A DNA stretch of 64,000 nt from Campylobacter fetus subsp. fetus (GCF_900475935.1 NZ_LS483431.1:1302001-1366000), one strand, 5' to 3'. Numbered from the stretch's first letter, positions 1 to 11,048 are shown. The notes: a model not told the origin generated them from the sequence alone. Numbers and translations: made by a program.

Positions 1-638
1 GCAGATTTGATATATCTACCTTTTGAAGCTGCTGGTTTATGTTTATTTATCATCTTAATAAAAGCTGATATATTGTCATTTAGCTGATCTTTGCTAAAGC
101 TTACCTTGCCAAGTCCAGCATGTATATTTCCTTGTTTATCAACACGGAAATTTACTTGTCCGCCTTTTGCATTTTTTATAGCTTGAGCAACATCCATTGT
201 AACTGTACCGGTTTTTGGATTTGGCATAAGACCTTTTGGTCCAAGCAAACGACCTATTTTGCCTACTAATCCCATTAAATTTGGTGTAGCTATAAGAACA
301 TCAAAATTTATAACGCCTTTTGCTATCTCATCTACAAAATCTTCAGCACCGACTATATCGGCCCCAGCAGCCTTTGCCTCATCCGCTTTAGCATCTTTAG
401 CTATAACTGCTACTCTTACAGTTTTACCAGTACCAGCCGGAAGCACAACTGAGCCTCTAACCATCTGATCTGCATGTCTTGGATCAACATTGAGTTTAAG
501 AGCTATTTCGACTGTTTCATCAAATTTAGCAGAAGCCAAAGTTTTAACTGTACTTACTGCTTCATCAAGAGTATATATTTTATCAGAATCTACTTTTTTA
601 AGTAACTCTGAAAATCTTTTAGTAACTTTTTTTGACAT
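1..638 (-). CDS. rplA: 50S ribosomal protein L1 (3' end beyond window)
   Basis: L1 binds 23S rRNA at the stalk through which deacylated tRNA leaves, and in many bacteria represses its own operon mRNA. The frame opens with [14 protein letters not shown] at 638 and runs off the window start after 212 codons. About 20 residues are missing compared with a usual length near 233. The family-typical stretch [15 protein letters not shown] is visible. A Shine-Dalgarno-like GGAG lies just before the ATG. It is the last gene seen of the secE-nusG-rplK-rplA run, the usual bacterial order. Confidence 0.95.
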   Translation of the reverse strand, partial: MSKKVTKRFSELLKKVDSDKIYTLDEAVSTVKTLASAKFDETVEIALKLNVDPRHADQMVRGSVVLPAGTGKTVRVAVIAKDAKADEAKAAGADIVGAEDFVDEIAKGVINFDVLIATPNLMGLVGKIGRLLGPKGLMPNPKTGTVTMDVAQAIKNAKGGQVNFRVDKQGNIHAGLGKVSFSKDQLNDNISAFIKMINKHKPAASKGRYIKS

Positions 639-697
639 CAATTTCTCCGCATTTTTAAAGTGCTACCACTAATGTTTAAAATCCCAGCGGTATAGGA

Positions 698-1123
698 TCA
701 ATCAACTACAGTAATTCCCATAGAACGAGCCGAACCAGAAATTATCTTAGCTGCTTGCTCTTTATCTTTTGTATTCATATCTACAATTTTTTTATCAACA
801 ATCTCAAGAATTTGAGCTTTTGTTAATTGACCAACTTTGTTTTTAAGCGGATTGTCCGCACCTTTTGTGATACCAGCAGCTTTTTTAATAAGATCTGTAG
901 CCGGCGGCTGTTTTGTGATAAAAGTAAAGCTCTTATCCGCATAAACTGTAATAACAACTGGAATATTATATCCAGCCATATCTTTTGTTCTCTCATTAAA
1001 TGCTTTACAAAACTCCATTATATTTACACCTTGTTGACCAAGAGCTGGACCAACTGGTGGGCTTGGATTTGCTTTTGTAGCTGCAATTTGTAATTTGATT
1101 TCGCCTACAACTTTTTTAGCCAT
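698..1123 (-). CDS. rplK: 50S ribosomal protein L11
   Basis: L11 binds the GTPase-associated centre of 23S rRNA and is needed for the stringent response. The 141 residues match the full family length. The N-terminal proline-rich stretch [17 protein letters not shown] and the C-terminal RNA-binding part ending [11 protein letters not shown] are both present. It lies 17 nt after nusG and 59 nt before rplA on the same strand, so it is probably cotranscribed with both. L11 is a known substrate of PrmA, whose gene is also in this window. Confidence 0.98.
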   Translation of the reverse strand: MAKKVVGEIKLQIAATKANPSPPVGPALGQQGVNIMEFCKAFNERTKDMAGYNIPVVITVYADKSFTFITKQPPATDLIKKAAGITKGADNPLKNKVGQLTKAQILEIVDKKIVDMNTKDKEQAAKIISGSARSMGITVVD

Positions 1124-1140
1124 AAACTTTCTCCTTAAAC

Positions 1141-1671
1141 TTATACTATCTTTTCAACTTGTGAATATAAAATCTCAACTGGAGTGCTTCTACCAAATAT
1201 CGAAACATTTAAACGAAGCTTACCATGAACCATATCATACTCTTCAACCGTTCCATTAAAGTTAGCAAACGGACCTTCGGTAACACGAACAACCTCACCT
1301 GTTTCAAATGAAATTTTAGGTTTCGGAGCTGCTCTTTTATTAACTTTTTCTAATATCAAATTGATATCTTTATCGCTTAAAGGCGTTGGTTTCTTAGACT
1401 CACCTATAAAGCGACCGACTTTAGGAAGAGATTGAATTTTATGCCAAAGTGCTGTGTCTAGATCTAAATGTGCAAAAGCATATCCAGGATAAAGACTTCT
1501 TTCATTGATCTTCTGTTTTCCATTTTTTATCTCGATCACATCTTCAGTAGGAACAACAACTTCTAAAAGTTGCTCTTCTATACCATGATCAACGACTAAA
1601 TTTTCAATCGCTCTTTTGACACTCATCTCACTACCAGCATAGGTTTGAATAGCATACCATTTATGTGCCAT
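1141..1671 (-). CDS. nusG: Transcription termination/antitermination protein NusG
   Basis: NusG binds RNA polymerase, supports processive elongation and links polymerase to Rho or to the ribosome (via S10). The 176-residue protein starts [15 protein letters not shown], the canonical NGN domain opening. It ends in a KOW domain (about residues 120-176) with [15 protein letters not shown]. It sits between secE and rplK as in most bacteria. Length and both domains are normal. Confidence 0.98.
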   Translation of the reverse strand: MAHKWYAIQTYAGSEMSVKRAIENLVVDHGIEEQLLEVVVPTEDVIEIKNGKQKINERSLYPGYAFAHLDLDTALWHKIQSLPKVGRFIGESKKPTPLSDKDINLILEKVNKRAAPKPKISFETGEVVRVTEGPFANFNGTVEEYDMVHGKLRLNVSIFGRSTPVEILYSQVEKIV

Positions 1672-1680
1672 TTTGCATCC

Positions 1681-1860
1681 TTATGCAAGTTTTGATACAG
1701 TAAATGACATTATTAAATCAACCAAAGCCAAAAATAGAGAAACTATAGCTACAACAGCAAAAACTGTTATAAACGCATTTCTAATCTGTTCTTTGGTAGG
1801 AAAAATAACCTTGCCAATTTCTGCTCGTGATAATTTAAAATAACTTATAAATTTTTCCAT
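1681..1860 (-). CDS. secE: Preprotein translocase subunit SecE
   Basis: SecE is the small essential clamp subunit of the SecYEG protein-export channel in the inner membrane. The frame encodes 59 residues starting MEKFISYFKLSRAEIGKVIFP. The segment ahead of the helix, with the Lys/Pro-Thr-Lys-Glu motif (KVIFPTKEQ), is typical of SecE. One transmembrane helix follows at about residues 32-53. The gene lies between tRNA-Trp and nusG, the standard position. Short single-helix SecE is normal outside the enterobacteria. Confidence 0.93.
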   Translation of the reverse strand: MEKFISYFKLSRAEIGKVIFPTKEQIRNAFITVFAVVAIVSLFLALVDLIMSFTVSKLA

Positions 1861-1873
1861 ATCTAACCTTTTG

Positions 1874-1949
1874 TGGCAGGGCAGGAGGGATTCGAACCCC
1901 CAACCATCGGATTTGGAATCCGGCGCTCTACCGTTGGAGCTACTGCCCT
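1874..1949 (-). tRNA. tRNA-Trp (anticodon CCA)
   Basis: A 76-nt cloverleaf with encoded CCA end. The acceptor stem AGGGCAG pairs with CTGCCCT, the T-loop is TTCGAAT, and the anticodon loop centres on CCA. It lies between rpmG and secE. Confidence 0.97.
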
Positions 1950-1975
1950 AATGGCATACAGTAAAGAAGAATGCC

Positions 1976-2143
1976 TTATTTAAGCTTAACTTCTTTATGG
2001 ACTGTATGTTTTTTTAATCTTGGGCAATATTTTTTAAGTTCCAACTTTTCAGTTGTTGTTTTACTGTTTTTAGTTGTTGTGTAATTTATATCATTACATT
2101 CAGCACACTTCAAACCTATTTTAACTCTATTTGCACTTGCCAT
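1976..2143 (-). CDS. rpmG: 50S ribosomal protein L33
   Basis: L33 is a small zinc-ribbon type protein of the large subunit. The frame encodes 55 residues starting [18 protein letters not shown]. The CxxC pair (KCAEC) is complete, but only a single Cys (YCP) remains where the second pair would be. The C-terminal [15 protein letters not shown] is typical. It lies between tuf and tRNA-Trp, as in other Campylobacterota. This gene is short and easily missed. Confidence 0.95.
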   Translation of the reverse strand: MASANRVKIGLKCAECNDINYTTTKNSKTTTEKLELKKYCPRLKKHTVHKEVKLK

Positions 2144-2165
2144 TTAATTTCCCTTTTATATTAAA

Positions 2166-2183
2166 TGCGAGCCAAAGCTCGCA
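2166..2183 (-). terminator. Hairpin downstream of tuf
   Basis: A perfect 7-bp stem TGCGAGC / GCTCGCA with a CAAA loop starts 8 nt after the tuf stop codon. On the minus strand it is followed by TTTAATATAAA, a weak U-tract. It may act as a partial terminator or a processing site between tuf and rpmG. Confidence 0.55.
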
Positions 2184-2190
2184 ATTAAAA

Positions 2191-3390
2191 TTAAGCTATT
2201 ATCTTAGAAACAACACCTGAACCAACAGTTCTACCACCCTCGCGGATAGCAAATCTTGTGCCATCTTCAAGAGCAACTGGGTTGATTAACTCAACAGTGA
2301 TTTTTAAGTTATCACCAGGCATAACCATCTCAGTACCCTCTGGAAGAGTGATTGATCCAGTAACATCTGTTGTTCTTACATAAAATTGTGGTCTATAGTT
2401 GTTGAAGAATGGAGTATGTCTACCGCCCTCTTCCTTAGTCAAGATATAAACTTCTCCCTCAAATTTAGTATGAGGAGTAATTGATTTTGGCTTACAAAGA
2501 ACCATACCTCTTTCAACGTCTTCTTTCTTTGTACCGCGTAAAAGAACACCAACGTTATCACCAGCCTCGCCTTGATCCATTTCTTTTCTAAACATTTCAA
2601 CGCCGGTAACTGTTGTAGTTTGTGTATCTCTAATACCTACGATTTCGATAGTATCACCAACTTTAACTATACCTTTTTCAATTCTACCAGTAACAACAGT
2701 ACCACGGCCAGAAATTGAGAATACGTCTTCAATCGGCATTAAGAAATCTTTATCAGTAGCACGAACTGGAGTTGGTATGTAGCTATCAACAGCAGCCATA
2801 AGATCCATAATCTTAGCTGACCATTCGCCATCATTACCAGCTTTAGCTTCTTCAAGAGCTTGAAGTGCTGATCCGCTTATAATAGGAGTATCATCACCAG
2901 GGAAGTCATATTCGCTTAATAACTCTCTGATCTCCATTTCAACTAATTCTAGCAACTCTGCGTCATCTACCATATCAGCTTTGTTCATAAAAACAACTAT
3001 ATATGGAACACCAACTTGACGAGATAGCAAAATGTGCTCTCTAGTTTGTGGCATTGGGCCATCAGCTGCAGAAACAACTAGTATGGCACCGTCCATTTGA
3101 GCAGCACCTGTAATCATATTTTTAACATAATCGGCGTGTCCTGGGCAATCAACGTGCGCATAGTGGCGATTTTCTGTTTCATACTCAATGTGAGAAGTAG
3201 CAATTGTAATACCTCTCTCTTTTTCTTCTGGAGCATTATCGATATTATCATAATCTTTAAGCTCAGCAAGACCACGTCTTGAAAGAACAGCAGAAATAGC
3301 AGCTGTTAGAGTTGTTTTACCGTGGTCAACGTGACCAATAGTACCGATGTTTACGTGTGGCTTATTACGTGAAAATTTTTCCTTAGCCAT
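2191..3390 (-). CDS. tuf: Translation elongation factor Tu
   Basis: EF-Tu delivers aminoacyl-tRNA to the ribosomal A site in a GTP-dependent manner. The 399 residues carry the G1 motif [10 protein letters not shown] (about residues 19-28), G3 DCPGHADY, G4 NKAD, and the C-terminal beta-barrel domains ending GVVSKIIA. It is the only tuf copy in the window. It directly follows the Thr-Tyr-Gly-Thr tRNA cluster, the same arrangement as tufB of E. coli. Confidence 0.99.
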   Translation of the reverse strand: MAKEKFSRNKPHVNIGTIGHVDHGKTTLTAAISAVLSRRGLAELKDYDNIDNAPEEKERGITIATSHIEYETENRHYAHVDCPGHADYVKNMITGAAQMDGAILVVSAADGPMPQTREHILLSRQVGVPYIVVFMNKADMVDDAELLELVEMEIRELLSEYDFPGDDTPIISGSALQALEEAKAGNDGEWSAKIMDLMAAVDSYIPTPVRATDKDFLMPIEDVFSISGRGTVVTGRIEKGIVKVGDTIEIVGIRDTQTTTVTGVEMFRKEMDQGEAGDNVGVLLRGTKKEDVERGMVLCKPKSITPHTKFEGEVYILTKEEGGRHTPFFNNYRPQFYVRTTDVTGSITLPEGTEMVMPGDNLKITVELINPVALEDGTRFAIREGGRTVGSGVVSKIIA

Positions 3391-3465
3391 TGTATCCTCC
3401 GTTATAAATTTTAACTTTTAAAATTTAAAGTTTGTATATCATGTATTTTCTTATTTTAACTTTTA

Positions 3466-3540
<75 letters not shown>

Positions 3541-3678
3541 GTTTCTAAATAAGAAACTTCGTGTGGCAAAACAGAGTTTTACAAAAATAATACAAACACC
3601 AATAACTTAATCAACTAGAATAACTGTATAATTTAAAGAATAGTAAATTAGAATACAGCTCCCAGTCAAAATCCAAAA

Positions 3679-3755
3679 TGGAGCGGGAAACGGGACTCGA
3701 ACCCGCGACCCTCAGCTTGGAAGGCTGATGCTCTAGCCAACTGAGCTACTCCCGC
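3679..3755 (-). tRNA. tRNA-Gly (anticodon TCC)
   Basis: A 77-nt cloverleaf with encoded CCA. The acceptor GCGGGAG pairs with TTCCCGC and the anticodon loop CTTCCAA reads TCC. It is the third of four tRNAs ahead of tuf. Confidence 0.96.
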
Positions 3756-3763
3756 AATAGCAA

Positions 3764-3848
<85 letters not shown>

Positions 3849-3904
3849 TTAAATAAAATTTTTTTGATTGCTATAAATATCTGGTCAAACACTGTTAAAA
3901 TAAA

Positions 3905-3980
3905 TGGAGCTGGTGAACGGAGTCGAACCGCCGACCTACTGCTTACAAGGCAGTTGCTCTACCAACTGAGCTACACCAGC
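3905..3980 (-). tRNA. tRNA-Thr (anticodon TGT)
   Basis: A 76-nt cloverleaf with encoded CCA. The acceptor is GCTGGTG and the anticodon loop CTTGTAA gives TGT. It is the first tRNA of the Thr-Tyr-Gly-Thr cluster. Confidence 0.96.
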
Positions 3981-4136
3981 ACCCTTAACTTGTGAGCTGG
4001 AATTATATCTTATTTTTTATACTATGTCAAGAGTTTTTAACAAATTTAATAAAAATCAATTAAGATATTAAGAATATTATTTTAAAATTTAAAAATTCCA
4101 AATTTAATAGTACTAAATATAAATTTAAATTTTAAA

Positions 4137-4161
4137 GCAGCCTAATTGATTACTAGGCTGC
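4137..4161 (-). terminator. Terminator of sodC
   Basis: An 8-bp perfect stem GCAGCCTA/TAGGCTGC with a 9-nt loop begins 8 nt after the sodC stop. On the minus strand it is followed by TTTAAAATTT. It fits a Rho-independent terminator. Confidence 0.75.
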
Positions 4162-4169
4162 AATTTAGA

Positions 4170-4730
4170 TTAATTTATAACTCCACAAACAAGTCTAGCA
4201 CCGCCTCCACCTAAAGGTTTTGGGCTATCACTATGATTATCCGCACCTAAATGAACCATTAAAGAGTGTCCTTTTAGCTCATTTATATTTTTAATTTTTG
4301 TTGATAAAACCGGATAATTTGCATCTCCGTTTGTATCTACATATAAGGCGGGAAGATCTCCTTTATGACCATCATTATCCCAAGAAAATGAGTGTTTACC
4401 GGTATTTTGAGGATCCCAGTGACCACCAGCTTTCATACCAAGTCCTTTATCACTAGATCCGCAATCTGGGTTTGTATGAACATGAAATCCATGCATACCT
4501 GGTGCAGATAATCCAGAAAGTCTAGGAAAAAATGCAACGCCATCTGCTGTATTTATAGCTACGACTTCGCCTACGCTTTTATCTCCATTTGCGCTAAGAG
4601 CACTCATTTTGATAACGATATGATCTACGGATTTTGGATCAAAGCTATTTAATGGAGAACTTTGTTCGCCATGAGTTGCTCCAAATAAAGCAGTAGCTAG
4701 CAATGCGCTAATAAAACTTATTTTACTCAT
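4170..4730 (-). CDS. sodC: Periplasmic Cu/Zn superoxide dismutase
   Basis: SodC converts superoxide to peroxide in the periplasm. The 186-residue protein has a signal peptide (about residues 1-21, cleavage near GATHG). Metal ligands are visible in HGFHVHTNPDCG, GGHWDPQNTGKH and MVHLGADNHSD, and GGGGARLVCGV supplies the second Cys of the disulfide. It is a stand-alone unit between tRNA genes, with its own terminator. C. jejuni is generally described as relying on cytoplasmic SodB, so this gene points to another Campylobacter species. Confidence 0.96.
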   Translation of the reverse strand: MSKISFISALLATALFGATHGEQSSPLNSFDPKSVDHIVIKMSALSANGDKSVGEVVAINTADGVAFFPRLSGLSAPGMHGFHVHTNPDCGSSDKGLGMKAGGHWDPQNTGKHSFSWDNDGHKGDLPALYVDTNGDANYPVLSTKIKNINELKGHSLMVHLGADNHSDSPKPLGGGGARLVCGVIN

Positions 4731-4857
4731 ATATCCCCTTTAATTTTTAAAATATAAGAAAATTTTAACAGTAATTATTAAATAGAGAATAAATTAATGA
4801 AATACTAAAACTAATTAAACTATAATTTTTATTGATTTAAATAAATATAAAGTGTAG

Positions 4858-4948
4858 TGGCGGACAGAGAGGGATTTGAACCCTCGAAGCCCGATTAAGA
4901 CTTGCACCCTTAGCAGGGGTGTGGTTTCAGCCGCTCACCCATCTGTCC
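4858..4948 (-). tRNA. tRNA-Ser (anticodon GCT)
   Basis: A 91-nt class II tRNA with long variable arm and encoded CCA. The acceptor is GGACAGA/TCTGTCC and the loop CTGCTAA gives anticodon GCT. Confidence 0.97.
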
Positions 4949-5005
4949 ATAAAAAGTGAAATGAAATTATACTTTTTAATTCCTTATATTATGCTTAATT
5001 TAGCT

Positions 5006-5689
5006 TTAAGTTATATTATATAGGATTTTTTCAGTAATTTCTCTTGGATTTTTAGATTGATATATAGGTCGTCCTACAACTATAAAATCCGATTTGTTGC
5101 TCATCGCTGTTTTTAAATTTGCTACTCTCTTTTGATCATCATTTGACTCGCCAAAAGGTCTAATTCCAGGAGTAAGAGTAAGAAAATTGCTACTAGTAGC
5201 ATTTTTTATATCTAAGCTCTCATAAACAGAACATACCATTCCATCAAGACCGCATTCATAAGAAATTTTTGAAAATTTAACTACACTTTCTTTGATATGC
5301 GCTGCATAAATCTCACTAAAACTCTCTTCATCAAAACTAGTTAGAGCAGAAACCGCCAACACCAAAGGACGATTATTTAATTTCGACAATCTCTCCATAA
5401 CACTATTCATAGCAACTCTTCCGGCGCTTGCATGGATATTTATCATATCTGCGCCTATTTGTGAGATAACCTCACAAGCATCAGCCATAGTATTTGGTAT
5501 ATCATGCACTTTGAGATCTAAAAATATTTTAAAATCATCTACATTTTTAAGTTCATTTATAAATTTAAAACCATCTCTTAAATAAGCTCTAAGTCCGACT
5601 TTAAGCCATACGTCAAGACCTTTTAGCTCTCTTGCCACTCTTAAACACTCATCAGAGTTCACAAGATCTAATGCTACGCATAATTTCAT
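5006..5689 (-). CDS. pyrF: Orotidine 5'-phosphate decarboxylase
   Basis: It decarboxylates OMP to UMP in pyrimidine synthesis. The 227 residues form a TIM barrel with the catalytic Lys/Asp motif in [12 protein letters not shown] (about residues 55-66). The phosphate-binding C-terminal part includes TPGIRPFG and FIVVGRPIY. The start codon overlaps the nusB stop by one base, so the two are translationally linked. It is the last gene of the run that includes kdsA, the SMR pair, ribH and nusB. Confidence 0.97.
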   Translation of the reverse strand: MKLCVALDLVNSDECLRVARELKGLDVWLKVGLRAYLRDGFKFINELKNVDDFKIFLDLKVHDIPNTMADACEVISQIGADMINIHASAGRVAMNSVMERLSKLNNRPLVLAVSALTSFDEESFSEIYAAHIKESVVKFSKISYECGLDGMVCSVYESLDIKNATSSNFLTLTPGIRPFGESNDDQKRVANLKTAMSNKSDFIVVGRPIYQSKNPREITEKILYNIT

Positions 5690-6084
5690 TAGTTCACCTT
5701 ACTTATAGCATCAAGTACGCCATTTATAAATCTTGTAGATGAATCCGAGCCAAGCTCATTTGCCAACAAAATTGCTTCGTTAATCACTATCGCACTTTGG
5801 GTATTAGTAAATTTAATTTCATAAGCTCCGAGTCTAAGTATAGCTCGCTCAACAGCTCCTATTTCGCCGAGTTTCCACTTTCCAAGATGAGCGTCTAACG
5901 CTTCGTCTATCAAATTTAAATTGTCTAAAACACCGTTATAAAGAGTTAGCGTAAAGCTTTTTTGATCATTTCGTATCTTTTTTTCTTCTAAAAATTCATT
6001 TGAAAACTCTTCCATCTCACTGCCCATTTCATTTGCATAAAGCAAGCTTACAACACTCTGTCTTACCTGATGTCTAGTAGCCAT
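5689..6084 (-). CDS. nusB: Transcription antitermination factor NusB
   Basis: NusB binds boxA RNA together with S10 and supports rRNA antitermination. The 131-residue all-helical protein starts [19 protein letters not shown] and ends with [24 protein letters not shown], the conserved NusB C-terminus. It lies 1 nt after ribH and overlaps pyrF by one base. The ribH-nusB pairing is common in proteobacteria. Confidence 0.97.
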   Translation of the reverse strand: MATRHQVRQSVVSLLYANEMGSEMEEFSNEFLEEKKIRNDQKSFTLTLYNGVLDNLNLIDEALDAHLGKWKLGEIGAVERAILRLGAYEIKFTNTQSAIVINEAILLANELGSDSSTRFINGVLDAISKVN

Positions 6085-6085
6085 C

Positions 6086-6556
6086 TTAAGCCTTTATATT
6101 TTTATATAAATTTAAAAGCTCAACCACACTAGTCATTGCTTCAAAACCTTTATTTCCAGCTTTGCTACCTGCTCTTTCAATGGCTTGTTCTATACTATCT
6201 ACAGTTAGAACTCCAAAAGTAACTGGTTTACCATATTTCAAAGTAACATTTGCTATACCTTTCGTAGTCTCAGCACTAACATAATCGAAATGCGGCGTAC
6301 TCCCTCTGATAACGGCCCCAACGCAGCAAACAGCGTCCCATTTCCCACTACTTAAAACTTTTTCTAATGCCATAGGTATTTCAAATGCACCAGGTACCAA
6401 AATAAGATCTAAATTTTCTTCTTTTCCGCCATGTCTTAAAAAAGCGTCTTTTGCGCCTTCTACTAATCTATCTGTTATTATATGATTAAATCTACCATTT
6501 ATTATAGCTACTTTTTCATCTCCGTTTAAATGCAGATTTCCTTCTATTATATTCAT
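6086..6556 (-). CDS. ribH: 6,7-dimethyl-8-ribityllumazine synthase
   Basis: It condenses the ribitylaminouracil intermediate with dihydroxybutanone phosphate in riboflavin synthesis and forms icosahedral shells. The 156 residues show the substrate-binding GAFEIP, the phosphate-binding [14 protein letters not shown] with the catalytic His, and FGVLTVD. A Shine-Dalgarno AAGGAG precedes the ATG. No FMN riboswitch is apparent in the short upstream gap. Confidence 0.98.
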   Translation of the reverse strand: MNIIEGNLHLNGDEKVAIINGRFNHIITDRLVEGAKDAFLRHGGKEENLDLILVPGAFEIPMALEKVLSSGKWDAVCCVGAVIRGSTPHFDYVSAETTKGIANVTLKYGKPVTFGVLTVDSIEQAIERAGSKAGNKGFEAMTSVVELLNLYKNIKA

Positions 6557-6609
6557 ATTTTCTCCTTAATAATTCATAACTAAACAAACGAGCTTTATCC
6601 AAAGCAACA

Positions 6610-6930
6610 TTAAATTAATTTCAACATTATAACACTAAAAACTATCAAAAATAGATAAACGCACTTTTTTATCCCTAATTTTTCATGATTAAACACTACG
6701 CCTACAAAAACGGCTCCGATTGCTCCGATTCCAGTCCAAATAGCATAACTCACCGACATGGGCAAAACTTGCATAGCATATCTTAAAAGACTAAGAGAAA
6801 AGCCGAATGTGGCCACTATAAACATGAAATTAACTATTTTTCTAATTCCGTTTGAATGTGAAAATTTATTTAGAAATACAATTCCTAAAACTTCACATCC
6901 CCCAGCCAATAAAAGAGCCAAAAGATGCAT
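6610..6930 (-). CDS. SMR-family efflux subunit, YkkD-like
   Basis: A four-helix small multidrug resistance protein of 106 residues. The single membrane glutamate that binds the cationic substrate is at about residue 13 (GGCEVLG). The helix-3 signature MSVSYAIWTGIGAIG is clear. From memory it resembles Bacillus YkkD more than EmrE. Its ATG overlaps the stop of the partner SMR gene by one base, so the two probably form a heterodimer. The substrate (guanidinium, quaternary amines or polyamines) cannot be told from the sequence. Confidence 0.85.
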   Translation of the reverse strand: MHLLALLLAGGCEVLGIVFLNKFSHSNGIRKIVNFMFIVATFGFSLSLLRYAMQVLPMSVSYAIWTGIGAIGAVFVGVVFNHEKLGIKKCVYLFLIVFSVIMLKLI

Positions 6931-7256
6931 TAACTCTCACTCCTTTTTAACCCCAAAACACCAATTATCAAAGTAAATATAAAAACTATGCGCAAAAAGT
7001 CTATGCTACTTCCTCGAAAATAGTCGCTTATTATCTCCGTTCCTACTATAAAAAGAGTTCCGAATCCTATAAAAAGAGTATAAGCCACACTAGCTGGAAG
7101 ATATTTAAATGCTGCCATAAATGAGAAAAAACTACAGCATATTAAAATAATTGTTATTAGATATTCTAAATTTGAATCAGCGTATTTTAATCCATAAGCC
7201 CAGCCGCCTTCTACTATGGCTCCAAATATTACGAAAAAGAGTCCCTTATTTGACAT
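6930..7256 (-). CDS. SMR-family efflux subunit, YkkC-like
   Basis: The partner of the preceding SMR gene: 108 residues and four helices. The key glutamate at about residue 16 lies in IVEGGWAYGLKYADS, which closely resembles YkkC/Gdx-type proteins. The helix-3 motif is ASVAYTLFIGFGTLF. It starts only 4 nt after the kdsA stop, so it relies on the upstream operon promoter. There is no room for a guanidine riboswitch directly in front of it. Confidence 0.85.
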   Translation of the reverse strand: MSNKGLFFVIFGAIVEGGWAYGLKYADSNLEYLITIILICCSFFSFMAAFKYLPASVAYTLFIGFGTLFIVGTEIISDYFRGSSIDFLRIVFIFTLIIGVLGLKRSES

Positions 7257-7260
7257 CTGG

Positions 7261-8109
<849 letters not shown>

Positions 8110-8112
8110 TTA

Positions 8113-9003
8113 CTATTTCTCTTTGGCGACCAAAACTCCGCCTAAAACGATAAGGGCTATTCCGCAAAATACTATAAAATTCGGAAAAGAATCTCCAAGC
8201 ATCAAACCAAAAATCATACTAAAAACAACATCGCTATAACTAACAGCTGCAACAGCTCCTGCTTTTCGGCTAGCTGCGTAAGCTTTTGTCATATAAATTT
8301 GAAACCATGTTCCGCAGATTCCCATCAAAGCTATAAATATCCAACCTTTAGTATCAGGCATTATAAAAGGGGCAAGCATAAAATCTAAATAAGAAACAGT
8401 ATAAAACTCGGCTAAAATCATGCACAACAAAGGTATAAATGTGCCAAATATCATAAATGAAAGCACTATAACTCCAGTATTGTAATACTTTCTAAGCTCC
8501 CTTATACTTGTATATGCAAGAGCTGCGCCTATACCGCTTAATAATCCTATAAGATCATTTTTACTAACGCCTAAATTTGGTTGAATGATAAATAAAATTC
8601 CCAAAAAGCCTATAAAAATAGCAAACCAACCTTTGGAACTTAATTTTTCTTTAAATATAAATGCAGCCAAAAGAGCGGTAAAAATCGGACTCGTCTTTGA
8701 AAACGTGAAAGCTGCGGCTAAATTTATATTTGCTATATTGTAAAAGAACGCAAGTAGTCCAAGCGTGCCGATGACTCCACGAAAAATAAGCAAGAACGGA
8801 CGCCCGCCTTTTTGATGCAGCGGTTTTTTATAAAGCGCGATAATAATAAGAATGAATCCTACTAAATTTCTAAAAAATACAACTTCGATTGAACTCATAT
8901 CGCTACTTAACATCTTCGCAAATGCTCCAGTAGCAGCAAAACATATAGAAGCTACAAGCATATAATATATACCAAGGTGCCTCATTAAAAAGTGATTATA
9001 CAT
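8113..9003 (-). CDS. EamA/DMT-type inner-membrane transporter
   Basis: About 296 residues with ten predicted transmembrane helices arranged as two EamA repeats (about residues 10-140 and 150-295). The first repeat has FFRNLVGFILIIIALYK and the second AVAAVSYSDVVFSMIFG. The substrate is unknown. The family exports metabolites or amino acids. An ATG at 9018 is also in frame, but the one at 9003 (MYNHFLMRHLG) has the better-placed AGG. It heads the kdsA-ribH-pyrF run, and C. jejuni has a similar gene next to kdsA. Confidence 0.85.
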   Translation of the reverse strand: MYNHFLMRHLGIYYMLVASICFAATGAFAKMLSSDMSSIEVVFFRNLVGFILIIIALYKKPLHQKGGRPFLLIFRGVIGTLGLLAFFYNIANINLAAAFTFSKTSPIFTALLAAFIFKEKLSSKGWFAIFIGFLGILFIIQPNLGVSKNDLIGLLSGIGAALAYTSIRELRKYYNTGVIVLSFMIFGTFIPLLCMILAEFYTVSYLDFMLAPFIMPDTKGWIFIALMGICGTWFQIYMTKAYAASRKAGAVAAVSYSDVVFSMIFGLMLGDSFPNFIVFCGIALIVLGGVLVAKEK

Positions 9004-9102
9004 AGATCTAACCTGCATTCATTTTTTAAATTTTATGGAAAATTTTAGTTGCAATATTACCACGATGATACATAATTTTTTATAAATTTAGCTATTTTTC
9101 GC

Positions 9103-9108
9103 TATAAT
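9103..9108 (+). promoter_or_regulatory. -10 box of der operon
   Basis: TATAAT 23 bases before the der ATG, with T-rich DNA upstream and no obvious -35 box, as usual for Campylobacter sigma70. It lies between divergent transcription units. Confidence 0.6.
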
Positions 9109-9130
9109 TGAAAGTTTTAAAAGGAAAAAT

Positions 9131-10522
9131 ATGAAAAAAATCATACTAGTAGGACGTCCAAATGTCGGAAAAAGTTCGCTATTTAATCGTTTAGCAAAAC
9201 AGAGAATAGCCATAACAAGTGACGTTAGCGGTACGACAAGAGATACGAATAAAGCTGAAATTTTTATTGATGATAAAAACTGTATTTTGATAGACAGCGG
9301 CGGTCTTGATGATAGTAATGAGCTATTTAAAAATGTAAAAATAAACACGCTAAATGAGGCTAAAAATGCTGATATAATCGTTTTTATGGTAGATGGAAAA
9401 AATTTTCCAGATGAAATAGACAAAAGATTTTTCTATGAGCTTTCAAATTTAAATAAACCTATAGCTCTAGTAGTAAATAAAGTCGATAGCAAAAAAGACG
9501 AAGAGAGAAGTTGGGAGTTTAACGAATTTGGCGCGAAATACATTTTTAACCTATCTGTTAGCCATAATTTAGGAACCGACGAACTACGTGATTGGATATA
9601 TAAACTTATTCCTAAAAGCAAGATAAAAGCTGATACGAGTGATGATTTTGACGAATTTTTGGACTGTGTTAATGAAAACGGAGAAATGGGATTGCCGTCT
9701 GTTGATTACGAAACAAAAAATATAAAAATCGGGATAATCGGCAGAGTAAATGTAGGAAAATCAAGCCTTCTAAACGCTCTTGTCAAAGAAGATCGTTCAG
9801 TCGTAAGCAAAATCGCCGGAACTACGATAGATCCTGTTAATGAAAGCTATGTTTATGAAGATAGGGTTTTTGAATTTGTTGATACAGCAGGTATCAGAAA
9901 ACGCGGAAAGATAGAAGGCATAGAAAGACTTGCGCTACATAGAACAGAAAAAATATTAGAAGAAGCAGATATAGCATTGCTTGTTCTTGATGCAAGTGAG
10001 CCGCTTACGGAGTTAGATGAGAGGATAGCCGGTCTTGGAGCTAAGTTTGAGCTGGGACTCATTATAGTTTTAAATAAATGGGATAAAGATCATGGCGAAT
10101 TTGATAAAGTCGTATATGAGCTAAGAGATAAATTTAAATTTCTAGCTTACGCTCCTATCATCAGCGTTAGCGCACTCGGCGGAAAAAGAGTTCATAAACT
10201 CTATCCGCTTATACTTGAAGTTTATAAAAATTACACTCAAAAAATGAAAACTTCAAGGCTAAATGAAGTTTTAGAAGAAGCCATTAGAACTCATCCGATC
10301 CCTAGAGATCATGGAAAAATAGTTAAAATTTATTATGGAGTTCAGTTTGGATTCGCGCCTCCGAAAATCGCCCTCATAATGAATAAACCGAGGTCTTTAC
10401 ACTTTAGTTATAAAAGATATCTGCTAAATAAATTAAGAGAAAACTATGAGCTAAGCGGAACCCCGGTGATTTTAATACCTAAAAATCGTAGTCAAAAAGA
10501 GAGCACAGAAAATGAAAATTGA
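9131..10522 (+). CDS. der: Ribosome-associated GTPase Der (EngA)
   Basis: Der is a double-domain essential GTPase needed to mature the 50S subunit. The 463 residues contain G-domain 1 ([12 protein letters not shown], residues 8-19; NKVD), an acidic linker near residue 175, G-domain 2 ([14 protein letters not shown] near residue 202; NKWD) and a C-terminal KH-like domain. The last 11 bases overlap aroK. It starts the plus-strand run der-aroK-trpS-serS-TPR. Confidence 0.98.
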   Translation: MKKIILVGRPNVGKSSLFNRLAKQRIAITSDVSGTTRDTNKAEIFIDDKNCILIDSGGLDDSNELFKNVKINTLNEAKNADIIVFMVDGKNFPDEIDKRFFYELSNLNKPIALVVNKVDSKKDEERSWEFNEFGAKYIFNLSVSHNLGTDELRDWIYKLIPKSKIKADTSDDFDEFLDCVNENGEMGLPSVDYETKNIKIGIIGRVNVGKSSLLNALVKEDRSVVSKIAGTTIDPVNESYVYEDRVFEFVDTAGIRKRGKIEGIERLALHRTEKILEEADIALLVLDASEPLTELDERIAGLGAKFELGLIIVLNKWDKDHGEFDKVVYELRDKFKFLAYAPIISVSALGGKRVHKLYPLILEVYKNYTQKMKTSRLNEVLEEAIRTHPIPRDHGKIVKIYYGVQFGFAPPKIALIMNKPRSLHFSYKRYLLNKLRENYELSGTPVILIPKNRSQKESTENEN

Positions 10523-11045
10523 TAAAAATATAGTTTTAATAGGATTTATGGGAGTCGGAAAAGGCACTATAGCAAGAGCTTTGGCTGAAAAATTAGGCGT
10601 ATTTGCTATAGACGGCGATGATATGATAGAAAGTTTTGCAAATAAAAAAATAAAAACTATTTTCGAAGACGACGGTGAAGAAGCATTTCGAAAGATAGAA
10701 AAAAATTTAGCTAAATTTTTAGAAAACTCAGTAAAAGGAGCCGTTATATCCACAGGCGGCGGATTTTATAAGGTAAAAAATTTAAAAAAAATAGGCACCG
10801 TGATCTATCTAAAATCAAGCTTTGAAAAGATAATCGAGCGTTTAAAAAACTCAAGCAATAGCGAGAAAAAATTCGCCAAACGCCCACTTCTTTCAAATTT
10901 AGAAGAAGCCAAAAATATACACGCTAGTAGAGATAAAGAGTATGAGAAAAAAGCTGATTTTTCTATTTTGGTTGAAGATAAAACAGCAAAACAGATAACA
11001 AATCAAATAGTGAAATTACTAAATTCACAAAAAGCCAAAGGATAA
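10512..11045 (+). CDS. aroK: Shikimate kinase
   Basis: It phosphorylates shikimate at the 3-OH in the chorismate pathway. The 177-residue P-loop kinase starts [19 protein letters not shown]. The P-loop ends GKGT rather than the more usual GKST/GKTT. The shikimate-binding DGDD (near residue 35) and STGGG (near residue 78) motifs and the lid Arg in AKRPLL are present. It overlaps der by 11 bases and precedes trpS by 3 bases. Confidence 0.95.
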   Translation: MKIDKNIVLIGFMGVGKGTIARALAEKLGVFAIDGDDMIESFANKKIKTIFEDDGEEAFRKIEKNLAKFLENSVKGAVISTGGGFYKVKNLKKIGTVIYLKSSFEKIIERLKNSSNSEKKFAKRPLLSNLEEAKNIHASRDKEYEKKADFSILVEDKTAKQITNQIVKLLNSQKAKG

Positions 11046-11048
11046 AAT

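Noticed and set aside
3541-3557. GTTTCT/AGAAAC hairpin next to tRNA-Thr as a terminator
   Set aside because: It lies inside the tRNA-tuf transcription unit directly before the tRNA 5' end. A processing role is more plausible than termination.
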